Shown: positions 52,988-62,145, counted from the stretch's first letter. The stretch: DNA of 64,000 bases from CAYXDO01 sp964463485 (GCA_964463485.1 CAYXDO010000016.1:41493-105492); one strand, 5' to 3'. Notes: a model not told the origin generated them from the letters alone. Numbers and translations are program-made.

Positions 52988-53638
52988 GTGGAGAAGCTTC
53001 AGCTCTCGAGCTTGTCTGTGGACGACATTCTTCGCCTGACCCAATTTACCCATCTACGTTGGGGTGGAACCGACTGGCGTCCCAGGCTCTCTGCGGTGAG
53101 TGACGACGACAAGCGTCAGATCGCTCGGATCGTCAGCGGCCTGTCCCGAATCGAGCCCAGCTTGTTCAACGAAGCGACCCTGTGGGCCCGGGCCATTTTT
53201 CCGTTGCTCTTCCTGGGTGAGACCGATGAGTACGCGGCCTGCTCCGAAGTCTCGGTCGCAGCTCGTTTCCCGACGTTCGAGCTGAAGGGATTGGTCGATG
53301 GAGCGATCGGGCGGGCTTTTGCGGGTGAGCTCAGGTCTCCCCTCATCGTCGTCGTCGAAGCCAAGCGAGGCATCGAGGCCAGCAACCCGCTCTCTCAGGT
53401 AGCCGGGGCCATGCTCGCGGCAGCTTGGCAGAATCAGCAACTCGATTCGCGCGCGGAACAACTCATCCACGGAGCCTTCACCGTCGGCGACGACTGGACC
53501 TTTTTGCGAGGACGCGTGGGCGCGATGGAGACCGACAAACCACGCTTTGCGGTGGAGGTGTCCGAGGAGCTCAACGAGAAGACCGAAGCCGAGGCCATCG
53601 TCGGGTTGGTACGCGCGATCGTGTCGCGAGCGGTTTGA
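52988..53638 (+). CDS. PD-(D/E)XK-nuclease-like protein
   Basis: 216 residues from GTG 52988. The core FELKGLVDGAIG, then LIVVVEAKRGIEASNPLSQV, has the spacing of the D...E-x-K...Q motif of PD-(D/E)XK nucleases (Asp in VDG, Glu-x-Lys in VEAKRG, Gln in SQVAGAML). Helical N-terminus and short beta C-terminus. Its relatives include restriction-like and Holliday-type proteins as well as inactive forms. The next gene starts 6 bases after its stop. No methylase or helicase is adjacent, so a restriction role is not claimed. Confidence 0.7.
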   Translation: MEKLQLSSLSVDDILRLTQFTHLRWGGTDWRPRLSAVSDDDKRQIARIVSGLSRIEPSLFNEATLWARAIFPLLFLGETDEYAACSEVSVAARFPTFELKGLVDGAIGRAFAGELRSPLIVVVEAKRGIEASNPLSQVAGAMLAAAWQNQQLDSRAEQLIHGAFTVGDDWTFLRGRVGAMETDKPRFAVEVSEELNEKTEAEAIVGLVRAIVSRAV

Positions 53639-53644
53639 GACGCA

Positions 53645-53992
53645 ATGAGGACGGCCGAGGAAATCGAGGCGCGATACGCGTCCTTCGCGGGGAAAGTCGA
53701 TGAGTTGCTGGACGAGCTTCGACGCGATGGCGCCTCGGCCGCGCAGGCTCATTTGGCGCTGGTTCGAGTGTGCGGCCTCGAATTTTCGGAGGCGCGCGAA
53801 ATCGTTTTGTCCCATCCCGAGTGGTCGCACCTGAGAGAGTGGTGTGACCGTGTCAAGATGCAGCTCGGTTGGATTTTCCAGCTGACTGACGCCGAGTTTG
53901 ACTTCTCCGAGACGTTGGCTGAGTCCGATCCGGACCGAGCGATCGAATACGCTCGGACACTCGCCGCTGGTCGGGCGATCGGCCGCAGGTGA
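53645..53992 (+). CDS. Small helical protein partnered with the nuclease-like gene
   Basis: 115 residues, helical throughout (EIEARYASFAGKVDELLDEL, LVRVCGLEFSEAREIVLSHP). Likely co-transcribed with the upstream PD-(D/E)XK-like gene, with a 6-base gap. No family is recognised. It could be an immunity or regulatory partner, but nothing in the sequence shows this. Confidence 0.65.
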   Translation: MRTAEEIEARYASFAGKVDELLDELRRDGASAAQAHLALVRVCGLEFSEAREIVLSHPEWSHLREWCDRVKMQLGWIFQLTDAEFDFSETLAESDPDRAIEYARTLAAGRAIGRR

Positions 53993-53995
53993 AGG

Positions 53996-54160
53996 TCAGC
54001 CCGGGCCGGTGAGCGCTGGGCCGCTGACGCCGCTGCCCGAGAACAAGGTCACACGCGCGACTTCACGTTTCTTGGTCACGCGCGGGGGCTCGTACGGGAG
54101 CCTCTCTTGCTCGAGCGTCTCCGGCTGCTCTTTCTGCTGCTCCGTCCGATCTTGTTCCAT
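53996..54160 (-). CDS. Candidate RiPP precursor peptide (54 residues)
   Basis: ATG at 54160 with a GGGAG Shine-Dalgarno five bases upstream; TGA at 53996-53998. The N-terminal half is Glu/Gln-rich and leader-like (MEQDRTEQQKEQPETLEQER). Residues 21-38 read LPYEPPRVTKKREVARVT, resembling the Tyr-x-x-Pro-x-(L/V)...Thr signature of lasso-type leader peptides that PqqD-like proteins bind. The last 16 residues are LFSGSGVSGPALTGPG, a small Gly/Ser/Pro-rich core-like tail. It lies downstream of folA in the same direction and ends 3 bases past the small-protein gene, so it has its own reading frame. Confidence 0.65.
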   Translation of the reverse strand: MEQDRTEQQKEQPETLEQERLPYEPPRVTKKREVARVTLFSGSGVSGPALTGPG

Positions 54161-54215
54161 GCTCGCTCCCATTCCTCGGCTCGCCTAGACGTACCGGCGA
54201 CAAGCTAACCTCGAT

Positions 54216-54707
54216 TCAGGTTTTCGCCAAGCCGCTTCTGCGCCTCACGTACCGCCGAACCATCAACCGCGGGTCGTCGTGAGGCGGCGTCGGCTCCTCC
54301 TCGTAAACGTCGCGGTCGATCGCAGGAAAGCGGACGAGGCGGCCTCCCTCGACGTGGTCCGGCACGGTCGTCAAATCGATGAAGTCGGCGACGCCTAGGC
54401 CTTCTTCGAAGATCCGAGCGCCGCCGATCAGCCAAACCGGTCCGTCGCAGACAGCCAGCGCTTCACCGAGCGACCGGAAGCACTCCACGCCAGGGATCGC
54501 GCGCGAGGTCACCACGAGGTTCCTTCGCTGCGCGAGCGGCCTGCCGATCGTCTCGAAGGTTTCCCGGCCCATGATCACCGTCGCTTCGATCGTGAGCCTT
54601 CGGAATCGACGAAGGTCGAGCGGGTAGCTCCACGGGATGCGCCCGTCTTTGCCAATCACGCCCTCCTCTGTCGCCGCGGCGATCATCCCAATTAGGCCCG
54701 GTTTCAC
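54216..54707 (-). CDS. folA: Dihydrofolate reductase
   Basis: 163 residues from GTG 54707, overlapping the thyA stop. MIAAATEEGVIGKDGRIPWS holds the nucleotide-contact strand and the G-x-IPW substrate site; DLRRFRRLTIEATVIMGRET gives the catalytic-region Asp and the M-G-R-x-T NADPH motif; VWLIGGARIFEEGL is the G-G loop. It reduces dihydrofolate made by ThyA to tetrahydrofolate, so the operon order is functional. Confidence 0.95.
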   Translation of the reverse strand: MKPGLIGMIAAATEEGVIGKDGRIPWSYPLDLRRFRRLTIEATVIMGRETFETIGRPLAQRRNLVVTSRAIPGVECFRSLGEALAVCDGPVWLIGGARIFEEGLGVADFIDLTTVPDHVEGGRLVRFPAIDRDVYEEEPTPPHDDPRLMVRRYVRRRSGLAKT

Positions 54708-55570
54708 ACGGCGACCTTGAAACGAATCGCGGGGTGAGGGTCGTAGCCTTCGAGCTTGAACACTTCGAGTAACTCGTCGGTGTCTCGATCGAGCATGGCT
54801 TCGACGTCGCCGAGGGTCTGAATGCGAGGGTCGATCGCCAAGCGCGGAAGCGGCCGGAGGGGCCGCGCGAGCTGCTCCATCAAGCCAGGCACGTGATCGA
54901 AGGCCTCCTGCTCACCGGTCGGCTTCTTCGTGTAGATGTGTGCGTCGATCAGCGTATGCGCGAAGGTGCCAGCGGGGATGCGAGTCAAACGCGCGAAGAG
55001 CTCGAGCAAGAACGCGTAGCCAGCGATGTTGTAGGGCACGCCGAGCGCGATGTCCGCGCTGCGCTGAGTGAGGTGCAGGCACAGCTTCGGATCGCCGTTT
55101 CGATCAGCCTGGACGTTGAAGACGAAGAGCAGGTGGCATGGCGGCAACGTGCTTCGTTGCGCGTGACCAGGCTGCCACGCGCTCACGACGAGCCTGCGGC
55201 TGTTGGGATTCCTCGCGAGCTCGTCGAGCACCCAGGCGACCTGATCGTTCACGCCTGAAGCATCTGGAAACGCGCGCCAAAAGTGGCCGTAGGCGCTCGG
55301 CACTTCGCCGGCCGCGTCGGCCCAAGGATCCCAGAACCGGCACCCGTGCTTTTGCAGAAGCCCGATGTTCGTTTGACCTGAAAGGAACCACAGGTTCTCG
55401 ACGACGATGTTCTTCCACGAGATCTCCTTCGTCGTGAGCAAAGGGAAGCCGCGCGCGAGCTCGATCTCGTAGCTCACGTGAAACTTCGAGATCGTGTCGA
55501 CCCCCGTGCGATTCACTTTGCGCGTACCGTGCTCCAGCACCTCACGCACCGCGTCCAGGTACTGCCTCAC
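54704..55570 (-). CDS. thyA: Thymidylate synthase
   Basis: 288 residues from GTG 55570, overlapping the srkA stop (GTGA). Catalytic Cys145 in HAQRSTLPPCHLLFVF; RTGVDTISKF for phosphate binding; QRSADIALGVPYNIAGYAFL and DAHIYTKKP are also conserved. The enzyme makes dTMP from dUMP using methylene-THF. About 20 residues longer than the E. coli enzyme, mostly in loops. Confidence 0.96.
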   Translation of the reverse strand: MRQYLDAVREVLEHGTRKVNRTGVDTISKFHVSYEIELARGFPLLTTKEISWKNIVVENLWFLSGQTNIGLLQKHGCRFWDPWADAAGEVPSAYGHFWRAFPDASGVNDQVAWVLDELARNPNSRRLVVSAWQPGHAQRSTLPPCHLLFVFNVQADRNGDPKLCLHLTQRSADIALGVPYNIAGYAFLLELFARLTRIPAGTFAHTLIDAHIYTKKPTGEQEAFDHVPGLMEQLARPLRPLPRLAIDPRIQTLGDVEAMLDRDTDELLEVFKLEGYDPHPAIRFKVAV

Positions 55571-56688
55571 CCGAGCTCCGCTCCTTGAATGACACGCAAG
55601 CGCTGCTCGAGATCGACGATCTCGTTCATCCAGTAGGACTCCGAGCCGTACCCTTCGAACGCCGACGCGAACGCCGGCTCGTGGATGCGACGCCCGACCC
55701 ACGCCGAGTAGTGGACGAAGCGTAGCGCTCGGAGCGGCTCGAAGAGTCGCATCCAGCGATCGTCGAAGTCTCTGATCTGCCTGTACGCGTCCACGATTCG
55801 GCTTCGCTGCCGCTGCCCTTCGCCGTCCTGCGAAGGTACGAGCAGCCAAAGGTCCTGCGCGGCCGGGCCCGTGACCGAGTCGTCGAAATCCACGAAGAAC
55901 CAAGCGTCGTTGTTCCTCAAAAGATTGCCGAGGTGACAATCTCCGTGGAGGCGGTGGACGGGTACGCCACGCGAGATCTCGTCGTAGACGTCCGCGACCT
56001 CGAGCACCGCGCGCTCGTAGCGGCTCGCGAGGTTCGGAGTCACGAAGTGATCGAGCAAGAACGTGAGGGGCGCTCTCGCGTAGGTTTGACTCGTCAACGC
56101 GACGCGATGCGAGGCCGCTCGCGAGGCGCCCACCGTGTGCATACGGGCCACGAAGCGGCCCAAGATATCCAGCTCTTCGTCCGTGAGCTCCTCCGGCGAT
56201 CGCCCGCCGACCCTGGGCCACAAGGCATAGAAGAACCCGTCGAGCTCGAACAGCGACTGTCCGTCGACCCTGATCGGCTTCACCGCGGGAACTTCGGCGC
56301 CCACGAGGTCTTCGAGCAGCTCATGCTCTTCGAGGATCGCTTCTCTGCTCCATCGCCCAGGTCGATAGAACTTCGCGATGAGGTGCCGCTCGTCTTCGAG
56401 CCTCACGTCGTACACGCGGTTTTCGAGACAGTGGAGCGAGAACCAATGTCCGGAAGTCTCGAAGCCAAGTCTCTCGACCGCGCCGAGGATCCGTTCAGGC
56501 AGCAGCCGCTCGAAGCCGAGGGCCCGGCTTGGATTCGCCTTCGATCGGTCCCGAGCAGCTGCGGCTGTAGGCTGCGCGGGTGATAACTCGTGCCGGTTGA
56601 AGCGGTTGTCGTCCTCGTCCTCGACTCTGGGCGAGTCGGTGCGGCGGTTGAAACGAGCGTCTTCGTCTGTCTCAGGGTCGTTGGTCAT
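55567..56688 (-). CDS. srkA: Stress-response kinase A / aminoglycoside-phosphotransferase-fold kinase
   Basis: 373 residues. A charged, repetitive N-terminal extension (ARFNRR / DNRFNRHEL) is followed by the SrkA/RdoA fold: ENRVYDVRLEDERHLIAKFY (ATP-site Lys), ILEEHELLEDL, the catalytic loop VHRLHGDCHLGNLLR and metal-binding FFVDFDD. In E. coli SrkA counteracts MazEF-driven death; here it is the first gene before thyA-folA, an unusual partner for those enzymes. Confidence 0.9.
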   Translation of the reverse strand: MTNDPETDEDARFNRRTDSPRVEDEDDNRFNRHELSPAQPTAAAARDRSKANPSRALGFERLLPERILGAVERLGFETSGHWFSLHCLENRVYDVRLEDERHLIAKFYRPGRWSREAILEEHELLEDLVGAEVPAVKPIRVDGQSLFELDGFFYALWPRVGGRSPEELTDEELDILGRFVARMHTVGASRAASHRVALTSQTYARAPLTFLLDHFVTPNLASRYERAVLEVADVYDEISRGVPVHRLHGDCHLGNLLRNNDAWFFVDFDDSVTGPAAQDLWLLVPSQDGEGQRQRSRIVDAYRQIRDFDDRWMRLFEPLRALRFVHYSAWVGRRIHEPAFASAFEGYGSESYWMNEIVDLEQRLRVIQGAELG

Positions 56689-56765
56689 CGCGGAAGTCTG
56701 GGCTGAAGGAGCCTTCCCGAATCACACCATCAACGGTGGGCGCGGTCGACTGTGAACGGCAGGCC

Positions 56766-58208
56766 TCATCGTCGAACCGGAAACGGGAGCTGTGAGAGCG
56801 TCCCCGCTACGGTCACGAGGCGGCCCTCGAGCAGCTCCGAGAGTTGTCGCACCACGTCGTAACTCGGGCGGCGGCTCGCGCGGATGAGCTCGTCGACCGT
56901 GCGGCGTCCGTCGATGAAGCGCAGGAGCAGCCGCTGAGGCGCAGGCAAGCTCGCTATCCTCGCTTCGAACTGATCGATGCGATCGAGGATCACGTTGTGC
57001 CCCAAGGTCGAGATCAATCGGTGCCAGTCGTCGAGGCGTCGCATGCCTTCGAGCAGCAAATGTTGCACCGGCAGCCGGTAGCCAGCTTGCCTCGCCTCCC
57101 AGGGCAAAGTGTCCTCGGCCCAGATCGTGAACTTGCCCGTGCTCCATCGCACCGCCTCGTACACGAGCTCGGAGGTCTGGCGCTCTAGCGCTTCGTAGAG
57201 GTCGGCCTCCACGATGGCGCCGAGCCTCGTCAGGATCTCGCCGAGCCGACCGCCGTGAGTTCGTTGAGCTCGTAAGGAAGCCTCGAGGATCGCTTCGCTG
57301 ACCTTGCCGCTGTCGACCAGAAAGCGCCCGATCGCGAACCCCTCTGGGAGATTGTCCTGGCGCGCGTACACGACGTCGGTCCCGACGAAGTAGACGTCCA
57401 CACACTGGTCTGCGTGTTCGAGCCGGCATCGCGCCGGCGGCCTCACGCTCGTGGCCACCTGTAGGATTTGGTCCATTGGAACCGCGTCGATGAAGCCGGT
57501 GAGCGCGATCCGTCCTTGCGACTCGTCGAACAAACGGTCGGGCGCGCCGCCCTCCTCCACGAAGCGCGCACAAGCCATCGTGAGTTGCCGAGCGAGCTCT
57601 CCACTGCGCGCGTACACCTCTCCGAGCTGTGACTGGATGCGAGCCGCCATCCTCGCTCCGAGCTCGAGAGGGTCGATGGCTCGAGGGAACGACGCGTCCG
57701 CCTCGGTGGCTTCGTGTGCGAAGCCGCCGTCGTCGTCCGACTCGAGCGGCGCTGGCTCGACCCACTCCCCGTCCTCCGTAGGGGGCTCGAACGCGCGAGC
57801 GAGCTCGCGGATCAAGGCCTCGCCGGAGACCGGCCGCATCAAGCTTCCGACCAGGTAGAACGACTCCGAGGCGGAAAACAGGTCGAACGCGGCATTCACG
57901 ATCTCTTGGTCAGACGCCAAGACCACGGGCACCGCAGGGAAGCGATTGAACGCCGCCAGCGCGCCCGGATCGGAGAGGCTCGCGTCGAGCACCATGGCGT
58001 CAATCGCCGCGTCGGAAGCCATCGCGACCGCGTCCGCCAAGCTCATGGCGGTGATGGTGGCGTAGCCCGCGTGGCTCAACGCTTCCGCGAGGCGCGCGAG
58101 CTCCGCGGCGTCGCGGTCGACCAACAAGACGGCGCCGCGCCCGGGCTCCTCTACCCACGCGTCAGAAGGATCCACAGGGAGGTGCTCGCCGGGCGGGACC
58201 GTAGCCAC
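56766..58208 (-). CDS. Response-regulator-like protein with DUF4388 (PATAN-type) domains
   Basis: 480 residues. An N-terminal receiver-like domain (AVLLVDRDAAELARLAEALS, then VLDASLSDP) has the phospho-acceptor region Asp, though the family's acidic triad looks partly changed. After a linker (about 130-190) come DUF4388-type segments (LTGFIDAVPMDQILQVATSV, ARCRLEHADQCVDVYFVG, YARQDNLPEGFAIGRFLVDS) and a helical C-terminus (RTVDELIRASRRPSYDVVRQ). DUF4388 proteins are common in myxobacteria and Deinococcus and often act in chemotaxis-like or developmental signalling. No histidine kinase is adjacent. Confidence 0.8.
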   Translation of the reverse strand: MATVPPGEHLPVDPSDAWVEEPGRGAVLLVDRDAAELARLAEALSHAGYATITAMSLADAVAMASDAAIDAMVLDASLSDPGALAAFNRFPAVPVVLASDQEIVNAAFDLFSASESFYLVGSLMRPVSGEALIRELARAFEPPTEDGEWVEPAPLESDDDGGFAHEATEADASFPRAIDPLELGARMAARIQSQLGEVYARSGELARQLTMACARFVEEGGAPDRLFDESQGRIALTGFIDAVPMDQILQVATSVRPPARCRLEHADQCVDVYFVGTDVVYARQDNLPEGFAIGRFLVDSGKVSEAILEASLRAQRTHGGRLGEILTRLGAIVEADLYEALERQTSELVYEAVRWSTGKFTIWAEDTLPWEARQAGYRLPVQHLLLEGMRRLDDWHRLISTLGHNVILDRIDQFEARIASLPAPQRLLLRFIDGRRTVDELIRASRRPSYDVVRQLSELLEGRLVTVAGTLSQLPFPVRR

Positions 58209-58294
58209 GGCACGCTACGAAGGTCGCGCGGTCGTTGGCAACCCAGAATCACATGAGTTCTGGATGACCGCGCGGAGTCGAGGATGCCGAATAC

Positions 58295-58726
58295 TCAAAA
58301 AGTCAGGAGCGCCAAACCAGAGACGACGCCGGCCGTGCCTGCCGACAGGAGCACACTCGCCCCTAACCCCGTAGTCATGACTTTCGTTTGTCGCTTGGAT
58401 AGCTCGTCCGGTCGAAGGGGGCTCGCCGCCAACTCATCGAGCGCGGCAGAAGTCTCGGTCACGAAGTAAACACCCAGCACCAACGCGGTGACGCCGATAC
58501 CGAGCACGATCCAAGGAGCGAGCCTCGGGTCCTCCGACTTCGGCGCGGCCGGGGAGAGCCCCTGCGCGGGAGCAGGCGCGGGAGTGGGTAGAGATGCGGG
58601 AGTAGGCGGTGGAGGCAGAGTCTCCTTCCTCTCCGGAGGTTTGAATCCCCCAGGTTCGTCTGGCTGAGCTCCGACCACCGAAGACCAAGCGCTCACGATC
58701 AGGCAAGCGACCGCGCGTGAAAGCAT
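58295..58726 (-). CDS. Secreted/membrane protein with Pro-rich linker and two C-terminal helices
   Basis: 143 residues from ATG 58726. The signal peptide (MLSRAVACLIVSAWSSVVGA) leads into a Pro-rich stretch, then two hydrophobic helices (APWIVLGIGVTALVLGVYFV and TTGLGASVLLSAGTAGVVSG) near the C-terminus. No family is recognised. Its start is 8 bases after the SDR gene's stop, so it may be the second gene of that transcript. Confidence 0.7.
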   Translation of the reverse strand: MLSRAVACLIVSAWSSVVGAQPDEPGGFKPPERKETLPPPPTPASLPTPAPAPAQGLSPAAPKSEDPRLAPWIVLGIGVTALVLGVYFVTETSAALDELAASPLRPDELSKRQTKVMTTGLGASVLLSAGTAGVVSGLALLTF

Positions 58727-58733
58727 GGGCGAG

Positions 58734-59555
58734 TCAGTCGAGGAAGAAGTCAGGGAGGAGATCGGTGGACGGGTCGAACGCATACGACGATAGGTCGGTG
58801 ACCCCCTCCGCGCGCAGGACCTCTTCGTCGATGAAGAAGTTGCCCGTGCACGATCGCGAGGGTCGAGTGAGAATGGCGACCGCGGCGTCCGCCATGATCT
58901 CGGGCTTGCGCGAGTGTCTCATCATGGACTCACCCCCCAACATGTCGATGGCCGCGGTGGCGATGGTCGTCTTGGGCCACAAGGCGTTGACCGCGATCCC
59001 GACGTCGAGGAGCTCGGCGGCCATGCCGAGGACACACATACTCATCCCATATTTTGCCATCGTGTACGCGACGTGGCCTTTGAACCACTTCGCCGACATG
59101 TTCAGCGGCGGTGAGTTCATCAGGACGTGTGGGTTCTTCGAGGCTCGAAGCGCGGGGAGGCACGCCTGAGTACACAAGAAGGTGCCGCGCGCATTGACCT
59201 GGTGCATGAGATCGTACCGTTTCATCGCGGTCGAGGGGGTGTCCGTGAGACTGATGGCGGACGCGTTGTTGACCAAGACATCGATGCCGCCGAAACGCTC
59301 GACGGCCAACTTCACCGCGGTCTGGACCTGATCCTCGGACCGCACGTCGAGCGCCACGGGCAGCGCCTTGCCTCCGGCGGCTTCGACCTCCTTCGCCGCG
59401 GAGTAGATCGTCCCCGGTAACTTCGAGTGAGGCTCCACCGTCTTGCCCGTGATCACCACGTTCGCGCCGTCTCTCGCCGCCCGAAGGCCAATGGCCAGGC
59501 CGATCCCGCGGCTCGAGCCCGTGATGAAAATCGTCTTGCCCGCGAGCGTGCCCAT
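58734..59555 (-). CDS. Short-chain dehydrogenase/reductase (HSDL2-like)
   Basis: 273 residues. The Rossmann motif TIFITGSSRGIGLAIGLRAA gives T-G-x3-G-I-G; DVLVNNASAISLTDTP supplies N-N-A. The catalytic part MNSPPLNMSAKWFKGHVAYT / MAKYGMS carries Tyr and the Lys three residues later, with Asn earlier; the classical Ser is replaced by a Ser/Pro-rich strand. The closest known group is the HSDL2-type SDRs. Cofactor NAD(P) expected; substrate unknown. Confidence 0.9.
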   Translation of the reverse strand: MGTLAGKTIFITGSSRGIGLAIGLRAARDGANVVITGKTVEPHSKLPGTIYSAAKEVEAAGGKALPVALDVRSEDQVQTAVKLAVERFGGIDVLVNNASAISLTDTPSTAMKRYDLMHQVNARGTFLCTQACLPALRASKNPHVLMNSPPLNMSAKWFKGHVAYTMAKYGMSMCVLGMAAELLDVGIAVNALWPKTTIATAAIDMLGGESMMRHSRKPEIMADAAVAILTRPSRSCTGNFFIDEEVLRAEGVTDLSSYAFDPSTDLLPDFFLD

Positions 59556-59635
59556 GCGACGGCGTTAGCATGCCGCTCTTGGCGAGGCGAGGCAGTTTCC
59601 TGCTCCGCCTTGCTGTACTAGACTAACCTCTCCCT

Positions 59636-60337
59636 GTGTCCGATCGTCAGCCCGCGCCGGTCTACAAGCATCACCTCGTGTTCGTCGACGTCGTTGGGCA
59701 CACGAGCGCGAAGCACGTGGTGTTCGGCGCGTTCCTGCTCCCGTGGGAACGCAGGGGTGATTTCTCGCGCCGAGTCACCGCTTTCGTCCCGCGAGGCGCG
59801 GCGCTCGCCAAGCCCGCCGAACCCGACGCGCGCCTCGAAGCGCTCGTCGACGACGTCTTCCAAATGCGTTGGCTGAGCTTTCGCGCCATCGTTTGCCCAG
59901 TGGGTCCGCCCGCGGAAATGCTCCGCCTGGCCGCGCTCGACCAATTGTTGAGACCCCTCATCGAACGTCGGCGCTCGGACGACCCTTCGACGACGTGGAA
60001 GCTCAGAGTCGCCGAGCACGTCAGAGGGCTCACCGAAGCGCTGGGACGGGAGGTCGAGTCGATCGAGCTTCGCATCGCTCGCTATCCTCTCGGGCTCGAC
60101 CTCGCGCACCTCTTCACCACCGCTGTCGCGTGGGGCTGGGACAAGAGCGAGGGCTCCGCCGCGGTGCACCAAGTCGGCGAGCGAATCGCAAAGAACCTCG
60201 GCTGGAGCGACCTCGCGGCCGTCACGCCGCCCGAGGAATGGAAAGTCAACGTGGCCTACGTCGACGATCCGACCCGGTCGCTCGAACCCAAGAGTATGCC
60301 GAGATCCGTTCAACTCAGACTTCCGCTCTTGGACTGA
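59636..60337 (+). CDS. Conserved hypothetical protein (DUF3800-like, tentative)
   Basis: 233 residues from GTG 59636. It opens with HLVFVDVVGHT, which resembles the Asp-bearing first strand of DUF3800 (RNase-H-fold) proteins, then FGAFLLPWERRGDFSRRVTA. Later Asp/Glu positions of that family are not evident, so the assignment is weak. Cytoplasmic. It is divergent from the SDR gene and convergent with the lipoprotein ending at 60355. Confidence 0.6.
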   Translation: MSDRQPAPVYKHHLVFVDVVGHTSAKHVVFGAFLLPWERRGDFSRRVTAFVPRGAALAKPAEPDARLEALVDDVFQMRWLSFRAIVCPVGPPAEMLRLAALDQLLRPLIERRRSDDPSTTWKLRVAEHVRGLTEALGREVESIELRIARYPLGLDLAHLFTTAVAWGWDKSEGSAAVHQVGERIAKNLGWSDLAAVTPPEEWKVNVAYVDDPTRSLEPKSMPRSVQLRLPLLD

Positions 60338-60354
60338 TACACATCTGCGCGAGC

Positions 60355-62145
60355 TCATCGACGTTCGATCCGAAGCAACTCACCCGTCCAAGGCAACAAA
60401 CCCCAAATCACCCCGCCCCGATCTCCCACGAGCCGGCTCGCTGGACCAGGACCTAAGTCGATCGACCCCGGATAGTACCGCGGCGACGCCACGCTCGGGT
60501 CGAACATCGCCAACACGAGGTTTCCGACATCATCATCGCGAGCCCTGAGCGCCACGAGGAACGATTCCCGGTCCCAGCCGATTCCGGCGGTCGGGTCTGC
60601 AGTGTCTTCGTAGAGATTGCGACAATTCGAAATCTGATCGCCGACGAAGCGGATCGTCTGCGGAAGCGTCGCGGTCATCCCGACCACTAGCCGGTCTTGT
60701 CCGGCGTCCTGTCCGGCGTCAGCCACGAAGCTCGTTTTCTGGTTCATGATCGACGGAAAGAGGCAGAATTGCGTCGTCCTCGGCTCCTCGGACGGGCGGA
60801 GCCACAACAGATGGGCTCGAGACGAGTCGCTCACGACCAGCCCTGTCGCGGTCTCGACGAGGCTCGTCAGCGCGGCGTTCTCGACGACCGAAACGAACGA
60901 TGAGCTCGCAACGGGGGCGAGGGTGAGCGCGTCGAGGATTTGGAGCTGCGCACGGTCTTCCCCGGTCTCCGACGAGTAGTCGTTGAGTATCAACGCCAAC
61001 TGAGTACCCTCCGCGATGGCTTCGAACGCTCCTACCCAAGGTCGGGAGTCGACGCTCACGCCGAGCTCGACCTCCCTCGACAACCGTCTGCGCGCGTCGA
61101 GCTCACCGACGAACTGGGCCTTGCCGCGTCGATACGCTCCGAAGAACCCACCCCGAGGGCTCGGCGCCATTCGCTCGAGGCACGGCGGGGCTGTCGCCGT
61201 GGCGATCGAGAGGTCGGATGGGTCCACGAAGAGCAGAGTCGTCGGCTCGCTCGCTTCGCAGGAATGAGAATCCGAGAACCGATCCGACAACCGATCGCCC
61301 CGAGCTGAGACTACGACCGAGTCTGACAAGGGAAGGACGTCCATCAGGTACCCACCGCGCAAGGCCATCGGATCGACGGGCCCATCGTCCACCGAGGCTG
61401 GCGCGCGCGGCGGAACATCGAGAACGGCGACCCTCTCGAACGAGAGCTCGATGGGGGCCGGGTTCACGTAGGCATCGATGATACACGGAGTGTCGTCGCG
61501 CTCGAACGCGCAGGTCGCTGAACCCATTGCCTCGAAGCGCGTAGGCGTCTGGGCACACTCACTCGTCGGCTCGAAGCAGAGCTCCCCACGCCAGTCGAGC
61601 CGCGCCTTCAACTCGGCGCCGAGCGCACACTCGTCGAGGTGCAGAGTCAGCTCGCAGCTCGGTGCGTCGAACGAGGCCGGACAGCGCTCCCAAGCGCAGG
61701 TGACACGTGCGGACGCTCGGTTCCCGTCGGCGCGCTTCGGGCAACGTTCGAAGAGCCACGGAGCCGTGAGCTCCAGACTCTCGGTCGCGGGTACCAGCCG
61801 CTCCTTGTCTCCGAACACGTGCCAGAAGGGCTCGTCCAACCGAGGGTCACAGCCGTGCGCGAGAGCGATCGGCGCTCCAGCAACGAGGAAATCGGCATCC
61901 GCGCCAAGCATCGCCTCGAGCTGAGCGAATGAGTACGCCAAGATATGGAGAGAGAGTCCGTCCTCTTCGGGGAGCCGAACGGGCTCTTCGGTCGGGACGA
62001 GACCAGAGCTCTCCACGATTCGGTCGCCGTCGAGCGCGAGCCCCACCCACCAGCTCGCGCCCTCCGGCGGCTCGAGCGGCACGCGACTGCCCGCCGAGCA
62101 AGCGACCGAGCATGCGGCCAAGAGAAGGGAGAAGGTATGTCGCAC
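60355..62145 (-). CDS. Large lipoprotein, unknown function
   Basis: 596 residues from GTG 62145, chosen because it gives a lipoprotein signal (HTFSLLLAACSVACSAG). Two domains seem likely: a Cys-rich N-terminal half (about 60-260, with paired Cys such as CPKRADGNRASARVTCAWE) and a propeller-like C-terminal half with FVDPSDLSIATATAPPCLER and DALTLAPVASSSFV-type strands. No family is recognised. The frame is open for ~97 codons upstream, through a repeat and non-coding DNA, which I exclude. Confidence 0.75.
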   Translation of the reverse strand: MRHTFSLLLAACSVACSAGSRVPLEPPEGASWWVGLALDGDRIVESSGLVPTEEPVRLPEEDGLSLHILAYSFAQLEAMLGADADFLVAGAPIALAHGCDPRLDEPFWHVFGDKERLVPATESLELTAPWLFERCPKRADGNRASARVTCAWERCPASFDAPSCELTLHLDECALGAELKARLDWRGELCFEPTSECAQTPTRFEAMGSATCAFERDDTPCIIDAYVNPAPIELSFERVAVLDVPPRAPASVDDGPVDPMALRGGYLMDVLPLSDSVVVSARGDRLSDRFSDSHSCEASEPTTLLFVDPSDLSIATATAPPCLERMAPSPRGGFFGAYRRGKAQFVGELDARRRLSREVELGVSVDSRPWVGAFEAIAEGTQLALILNDYSSETGEDRAQLQILDALTLAPVASSSFVSVVENAALTSLVETATGLVVSDSSRAHLLWLRPSEEPRTTQFCLFPSIMNQKTSFVADAGQDAGQDRLVVGMTATLPQTIRFVGDQISNCRNLYEDTADPTAGIGWDRESFLVALRARDDDVGNLVLAMFDPSVASPRYYPGSIDLGPGPASRLVGDRGGVIWGLLPWTGELLRIERR

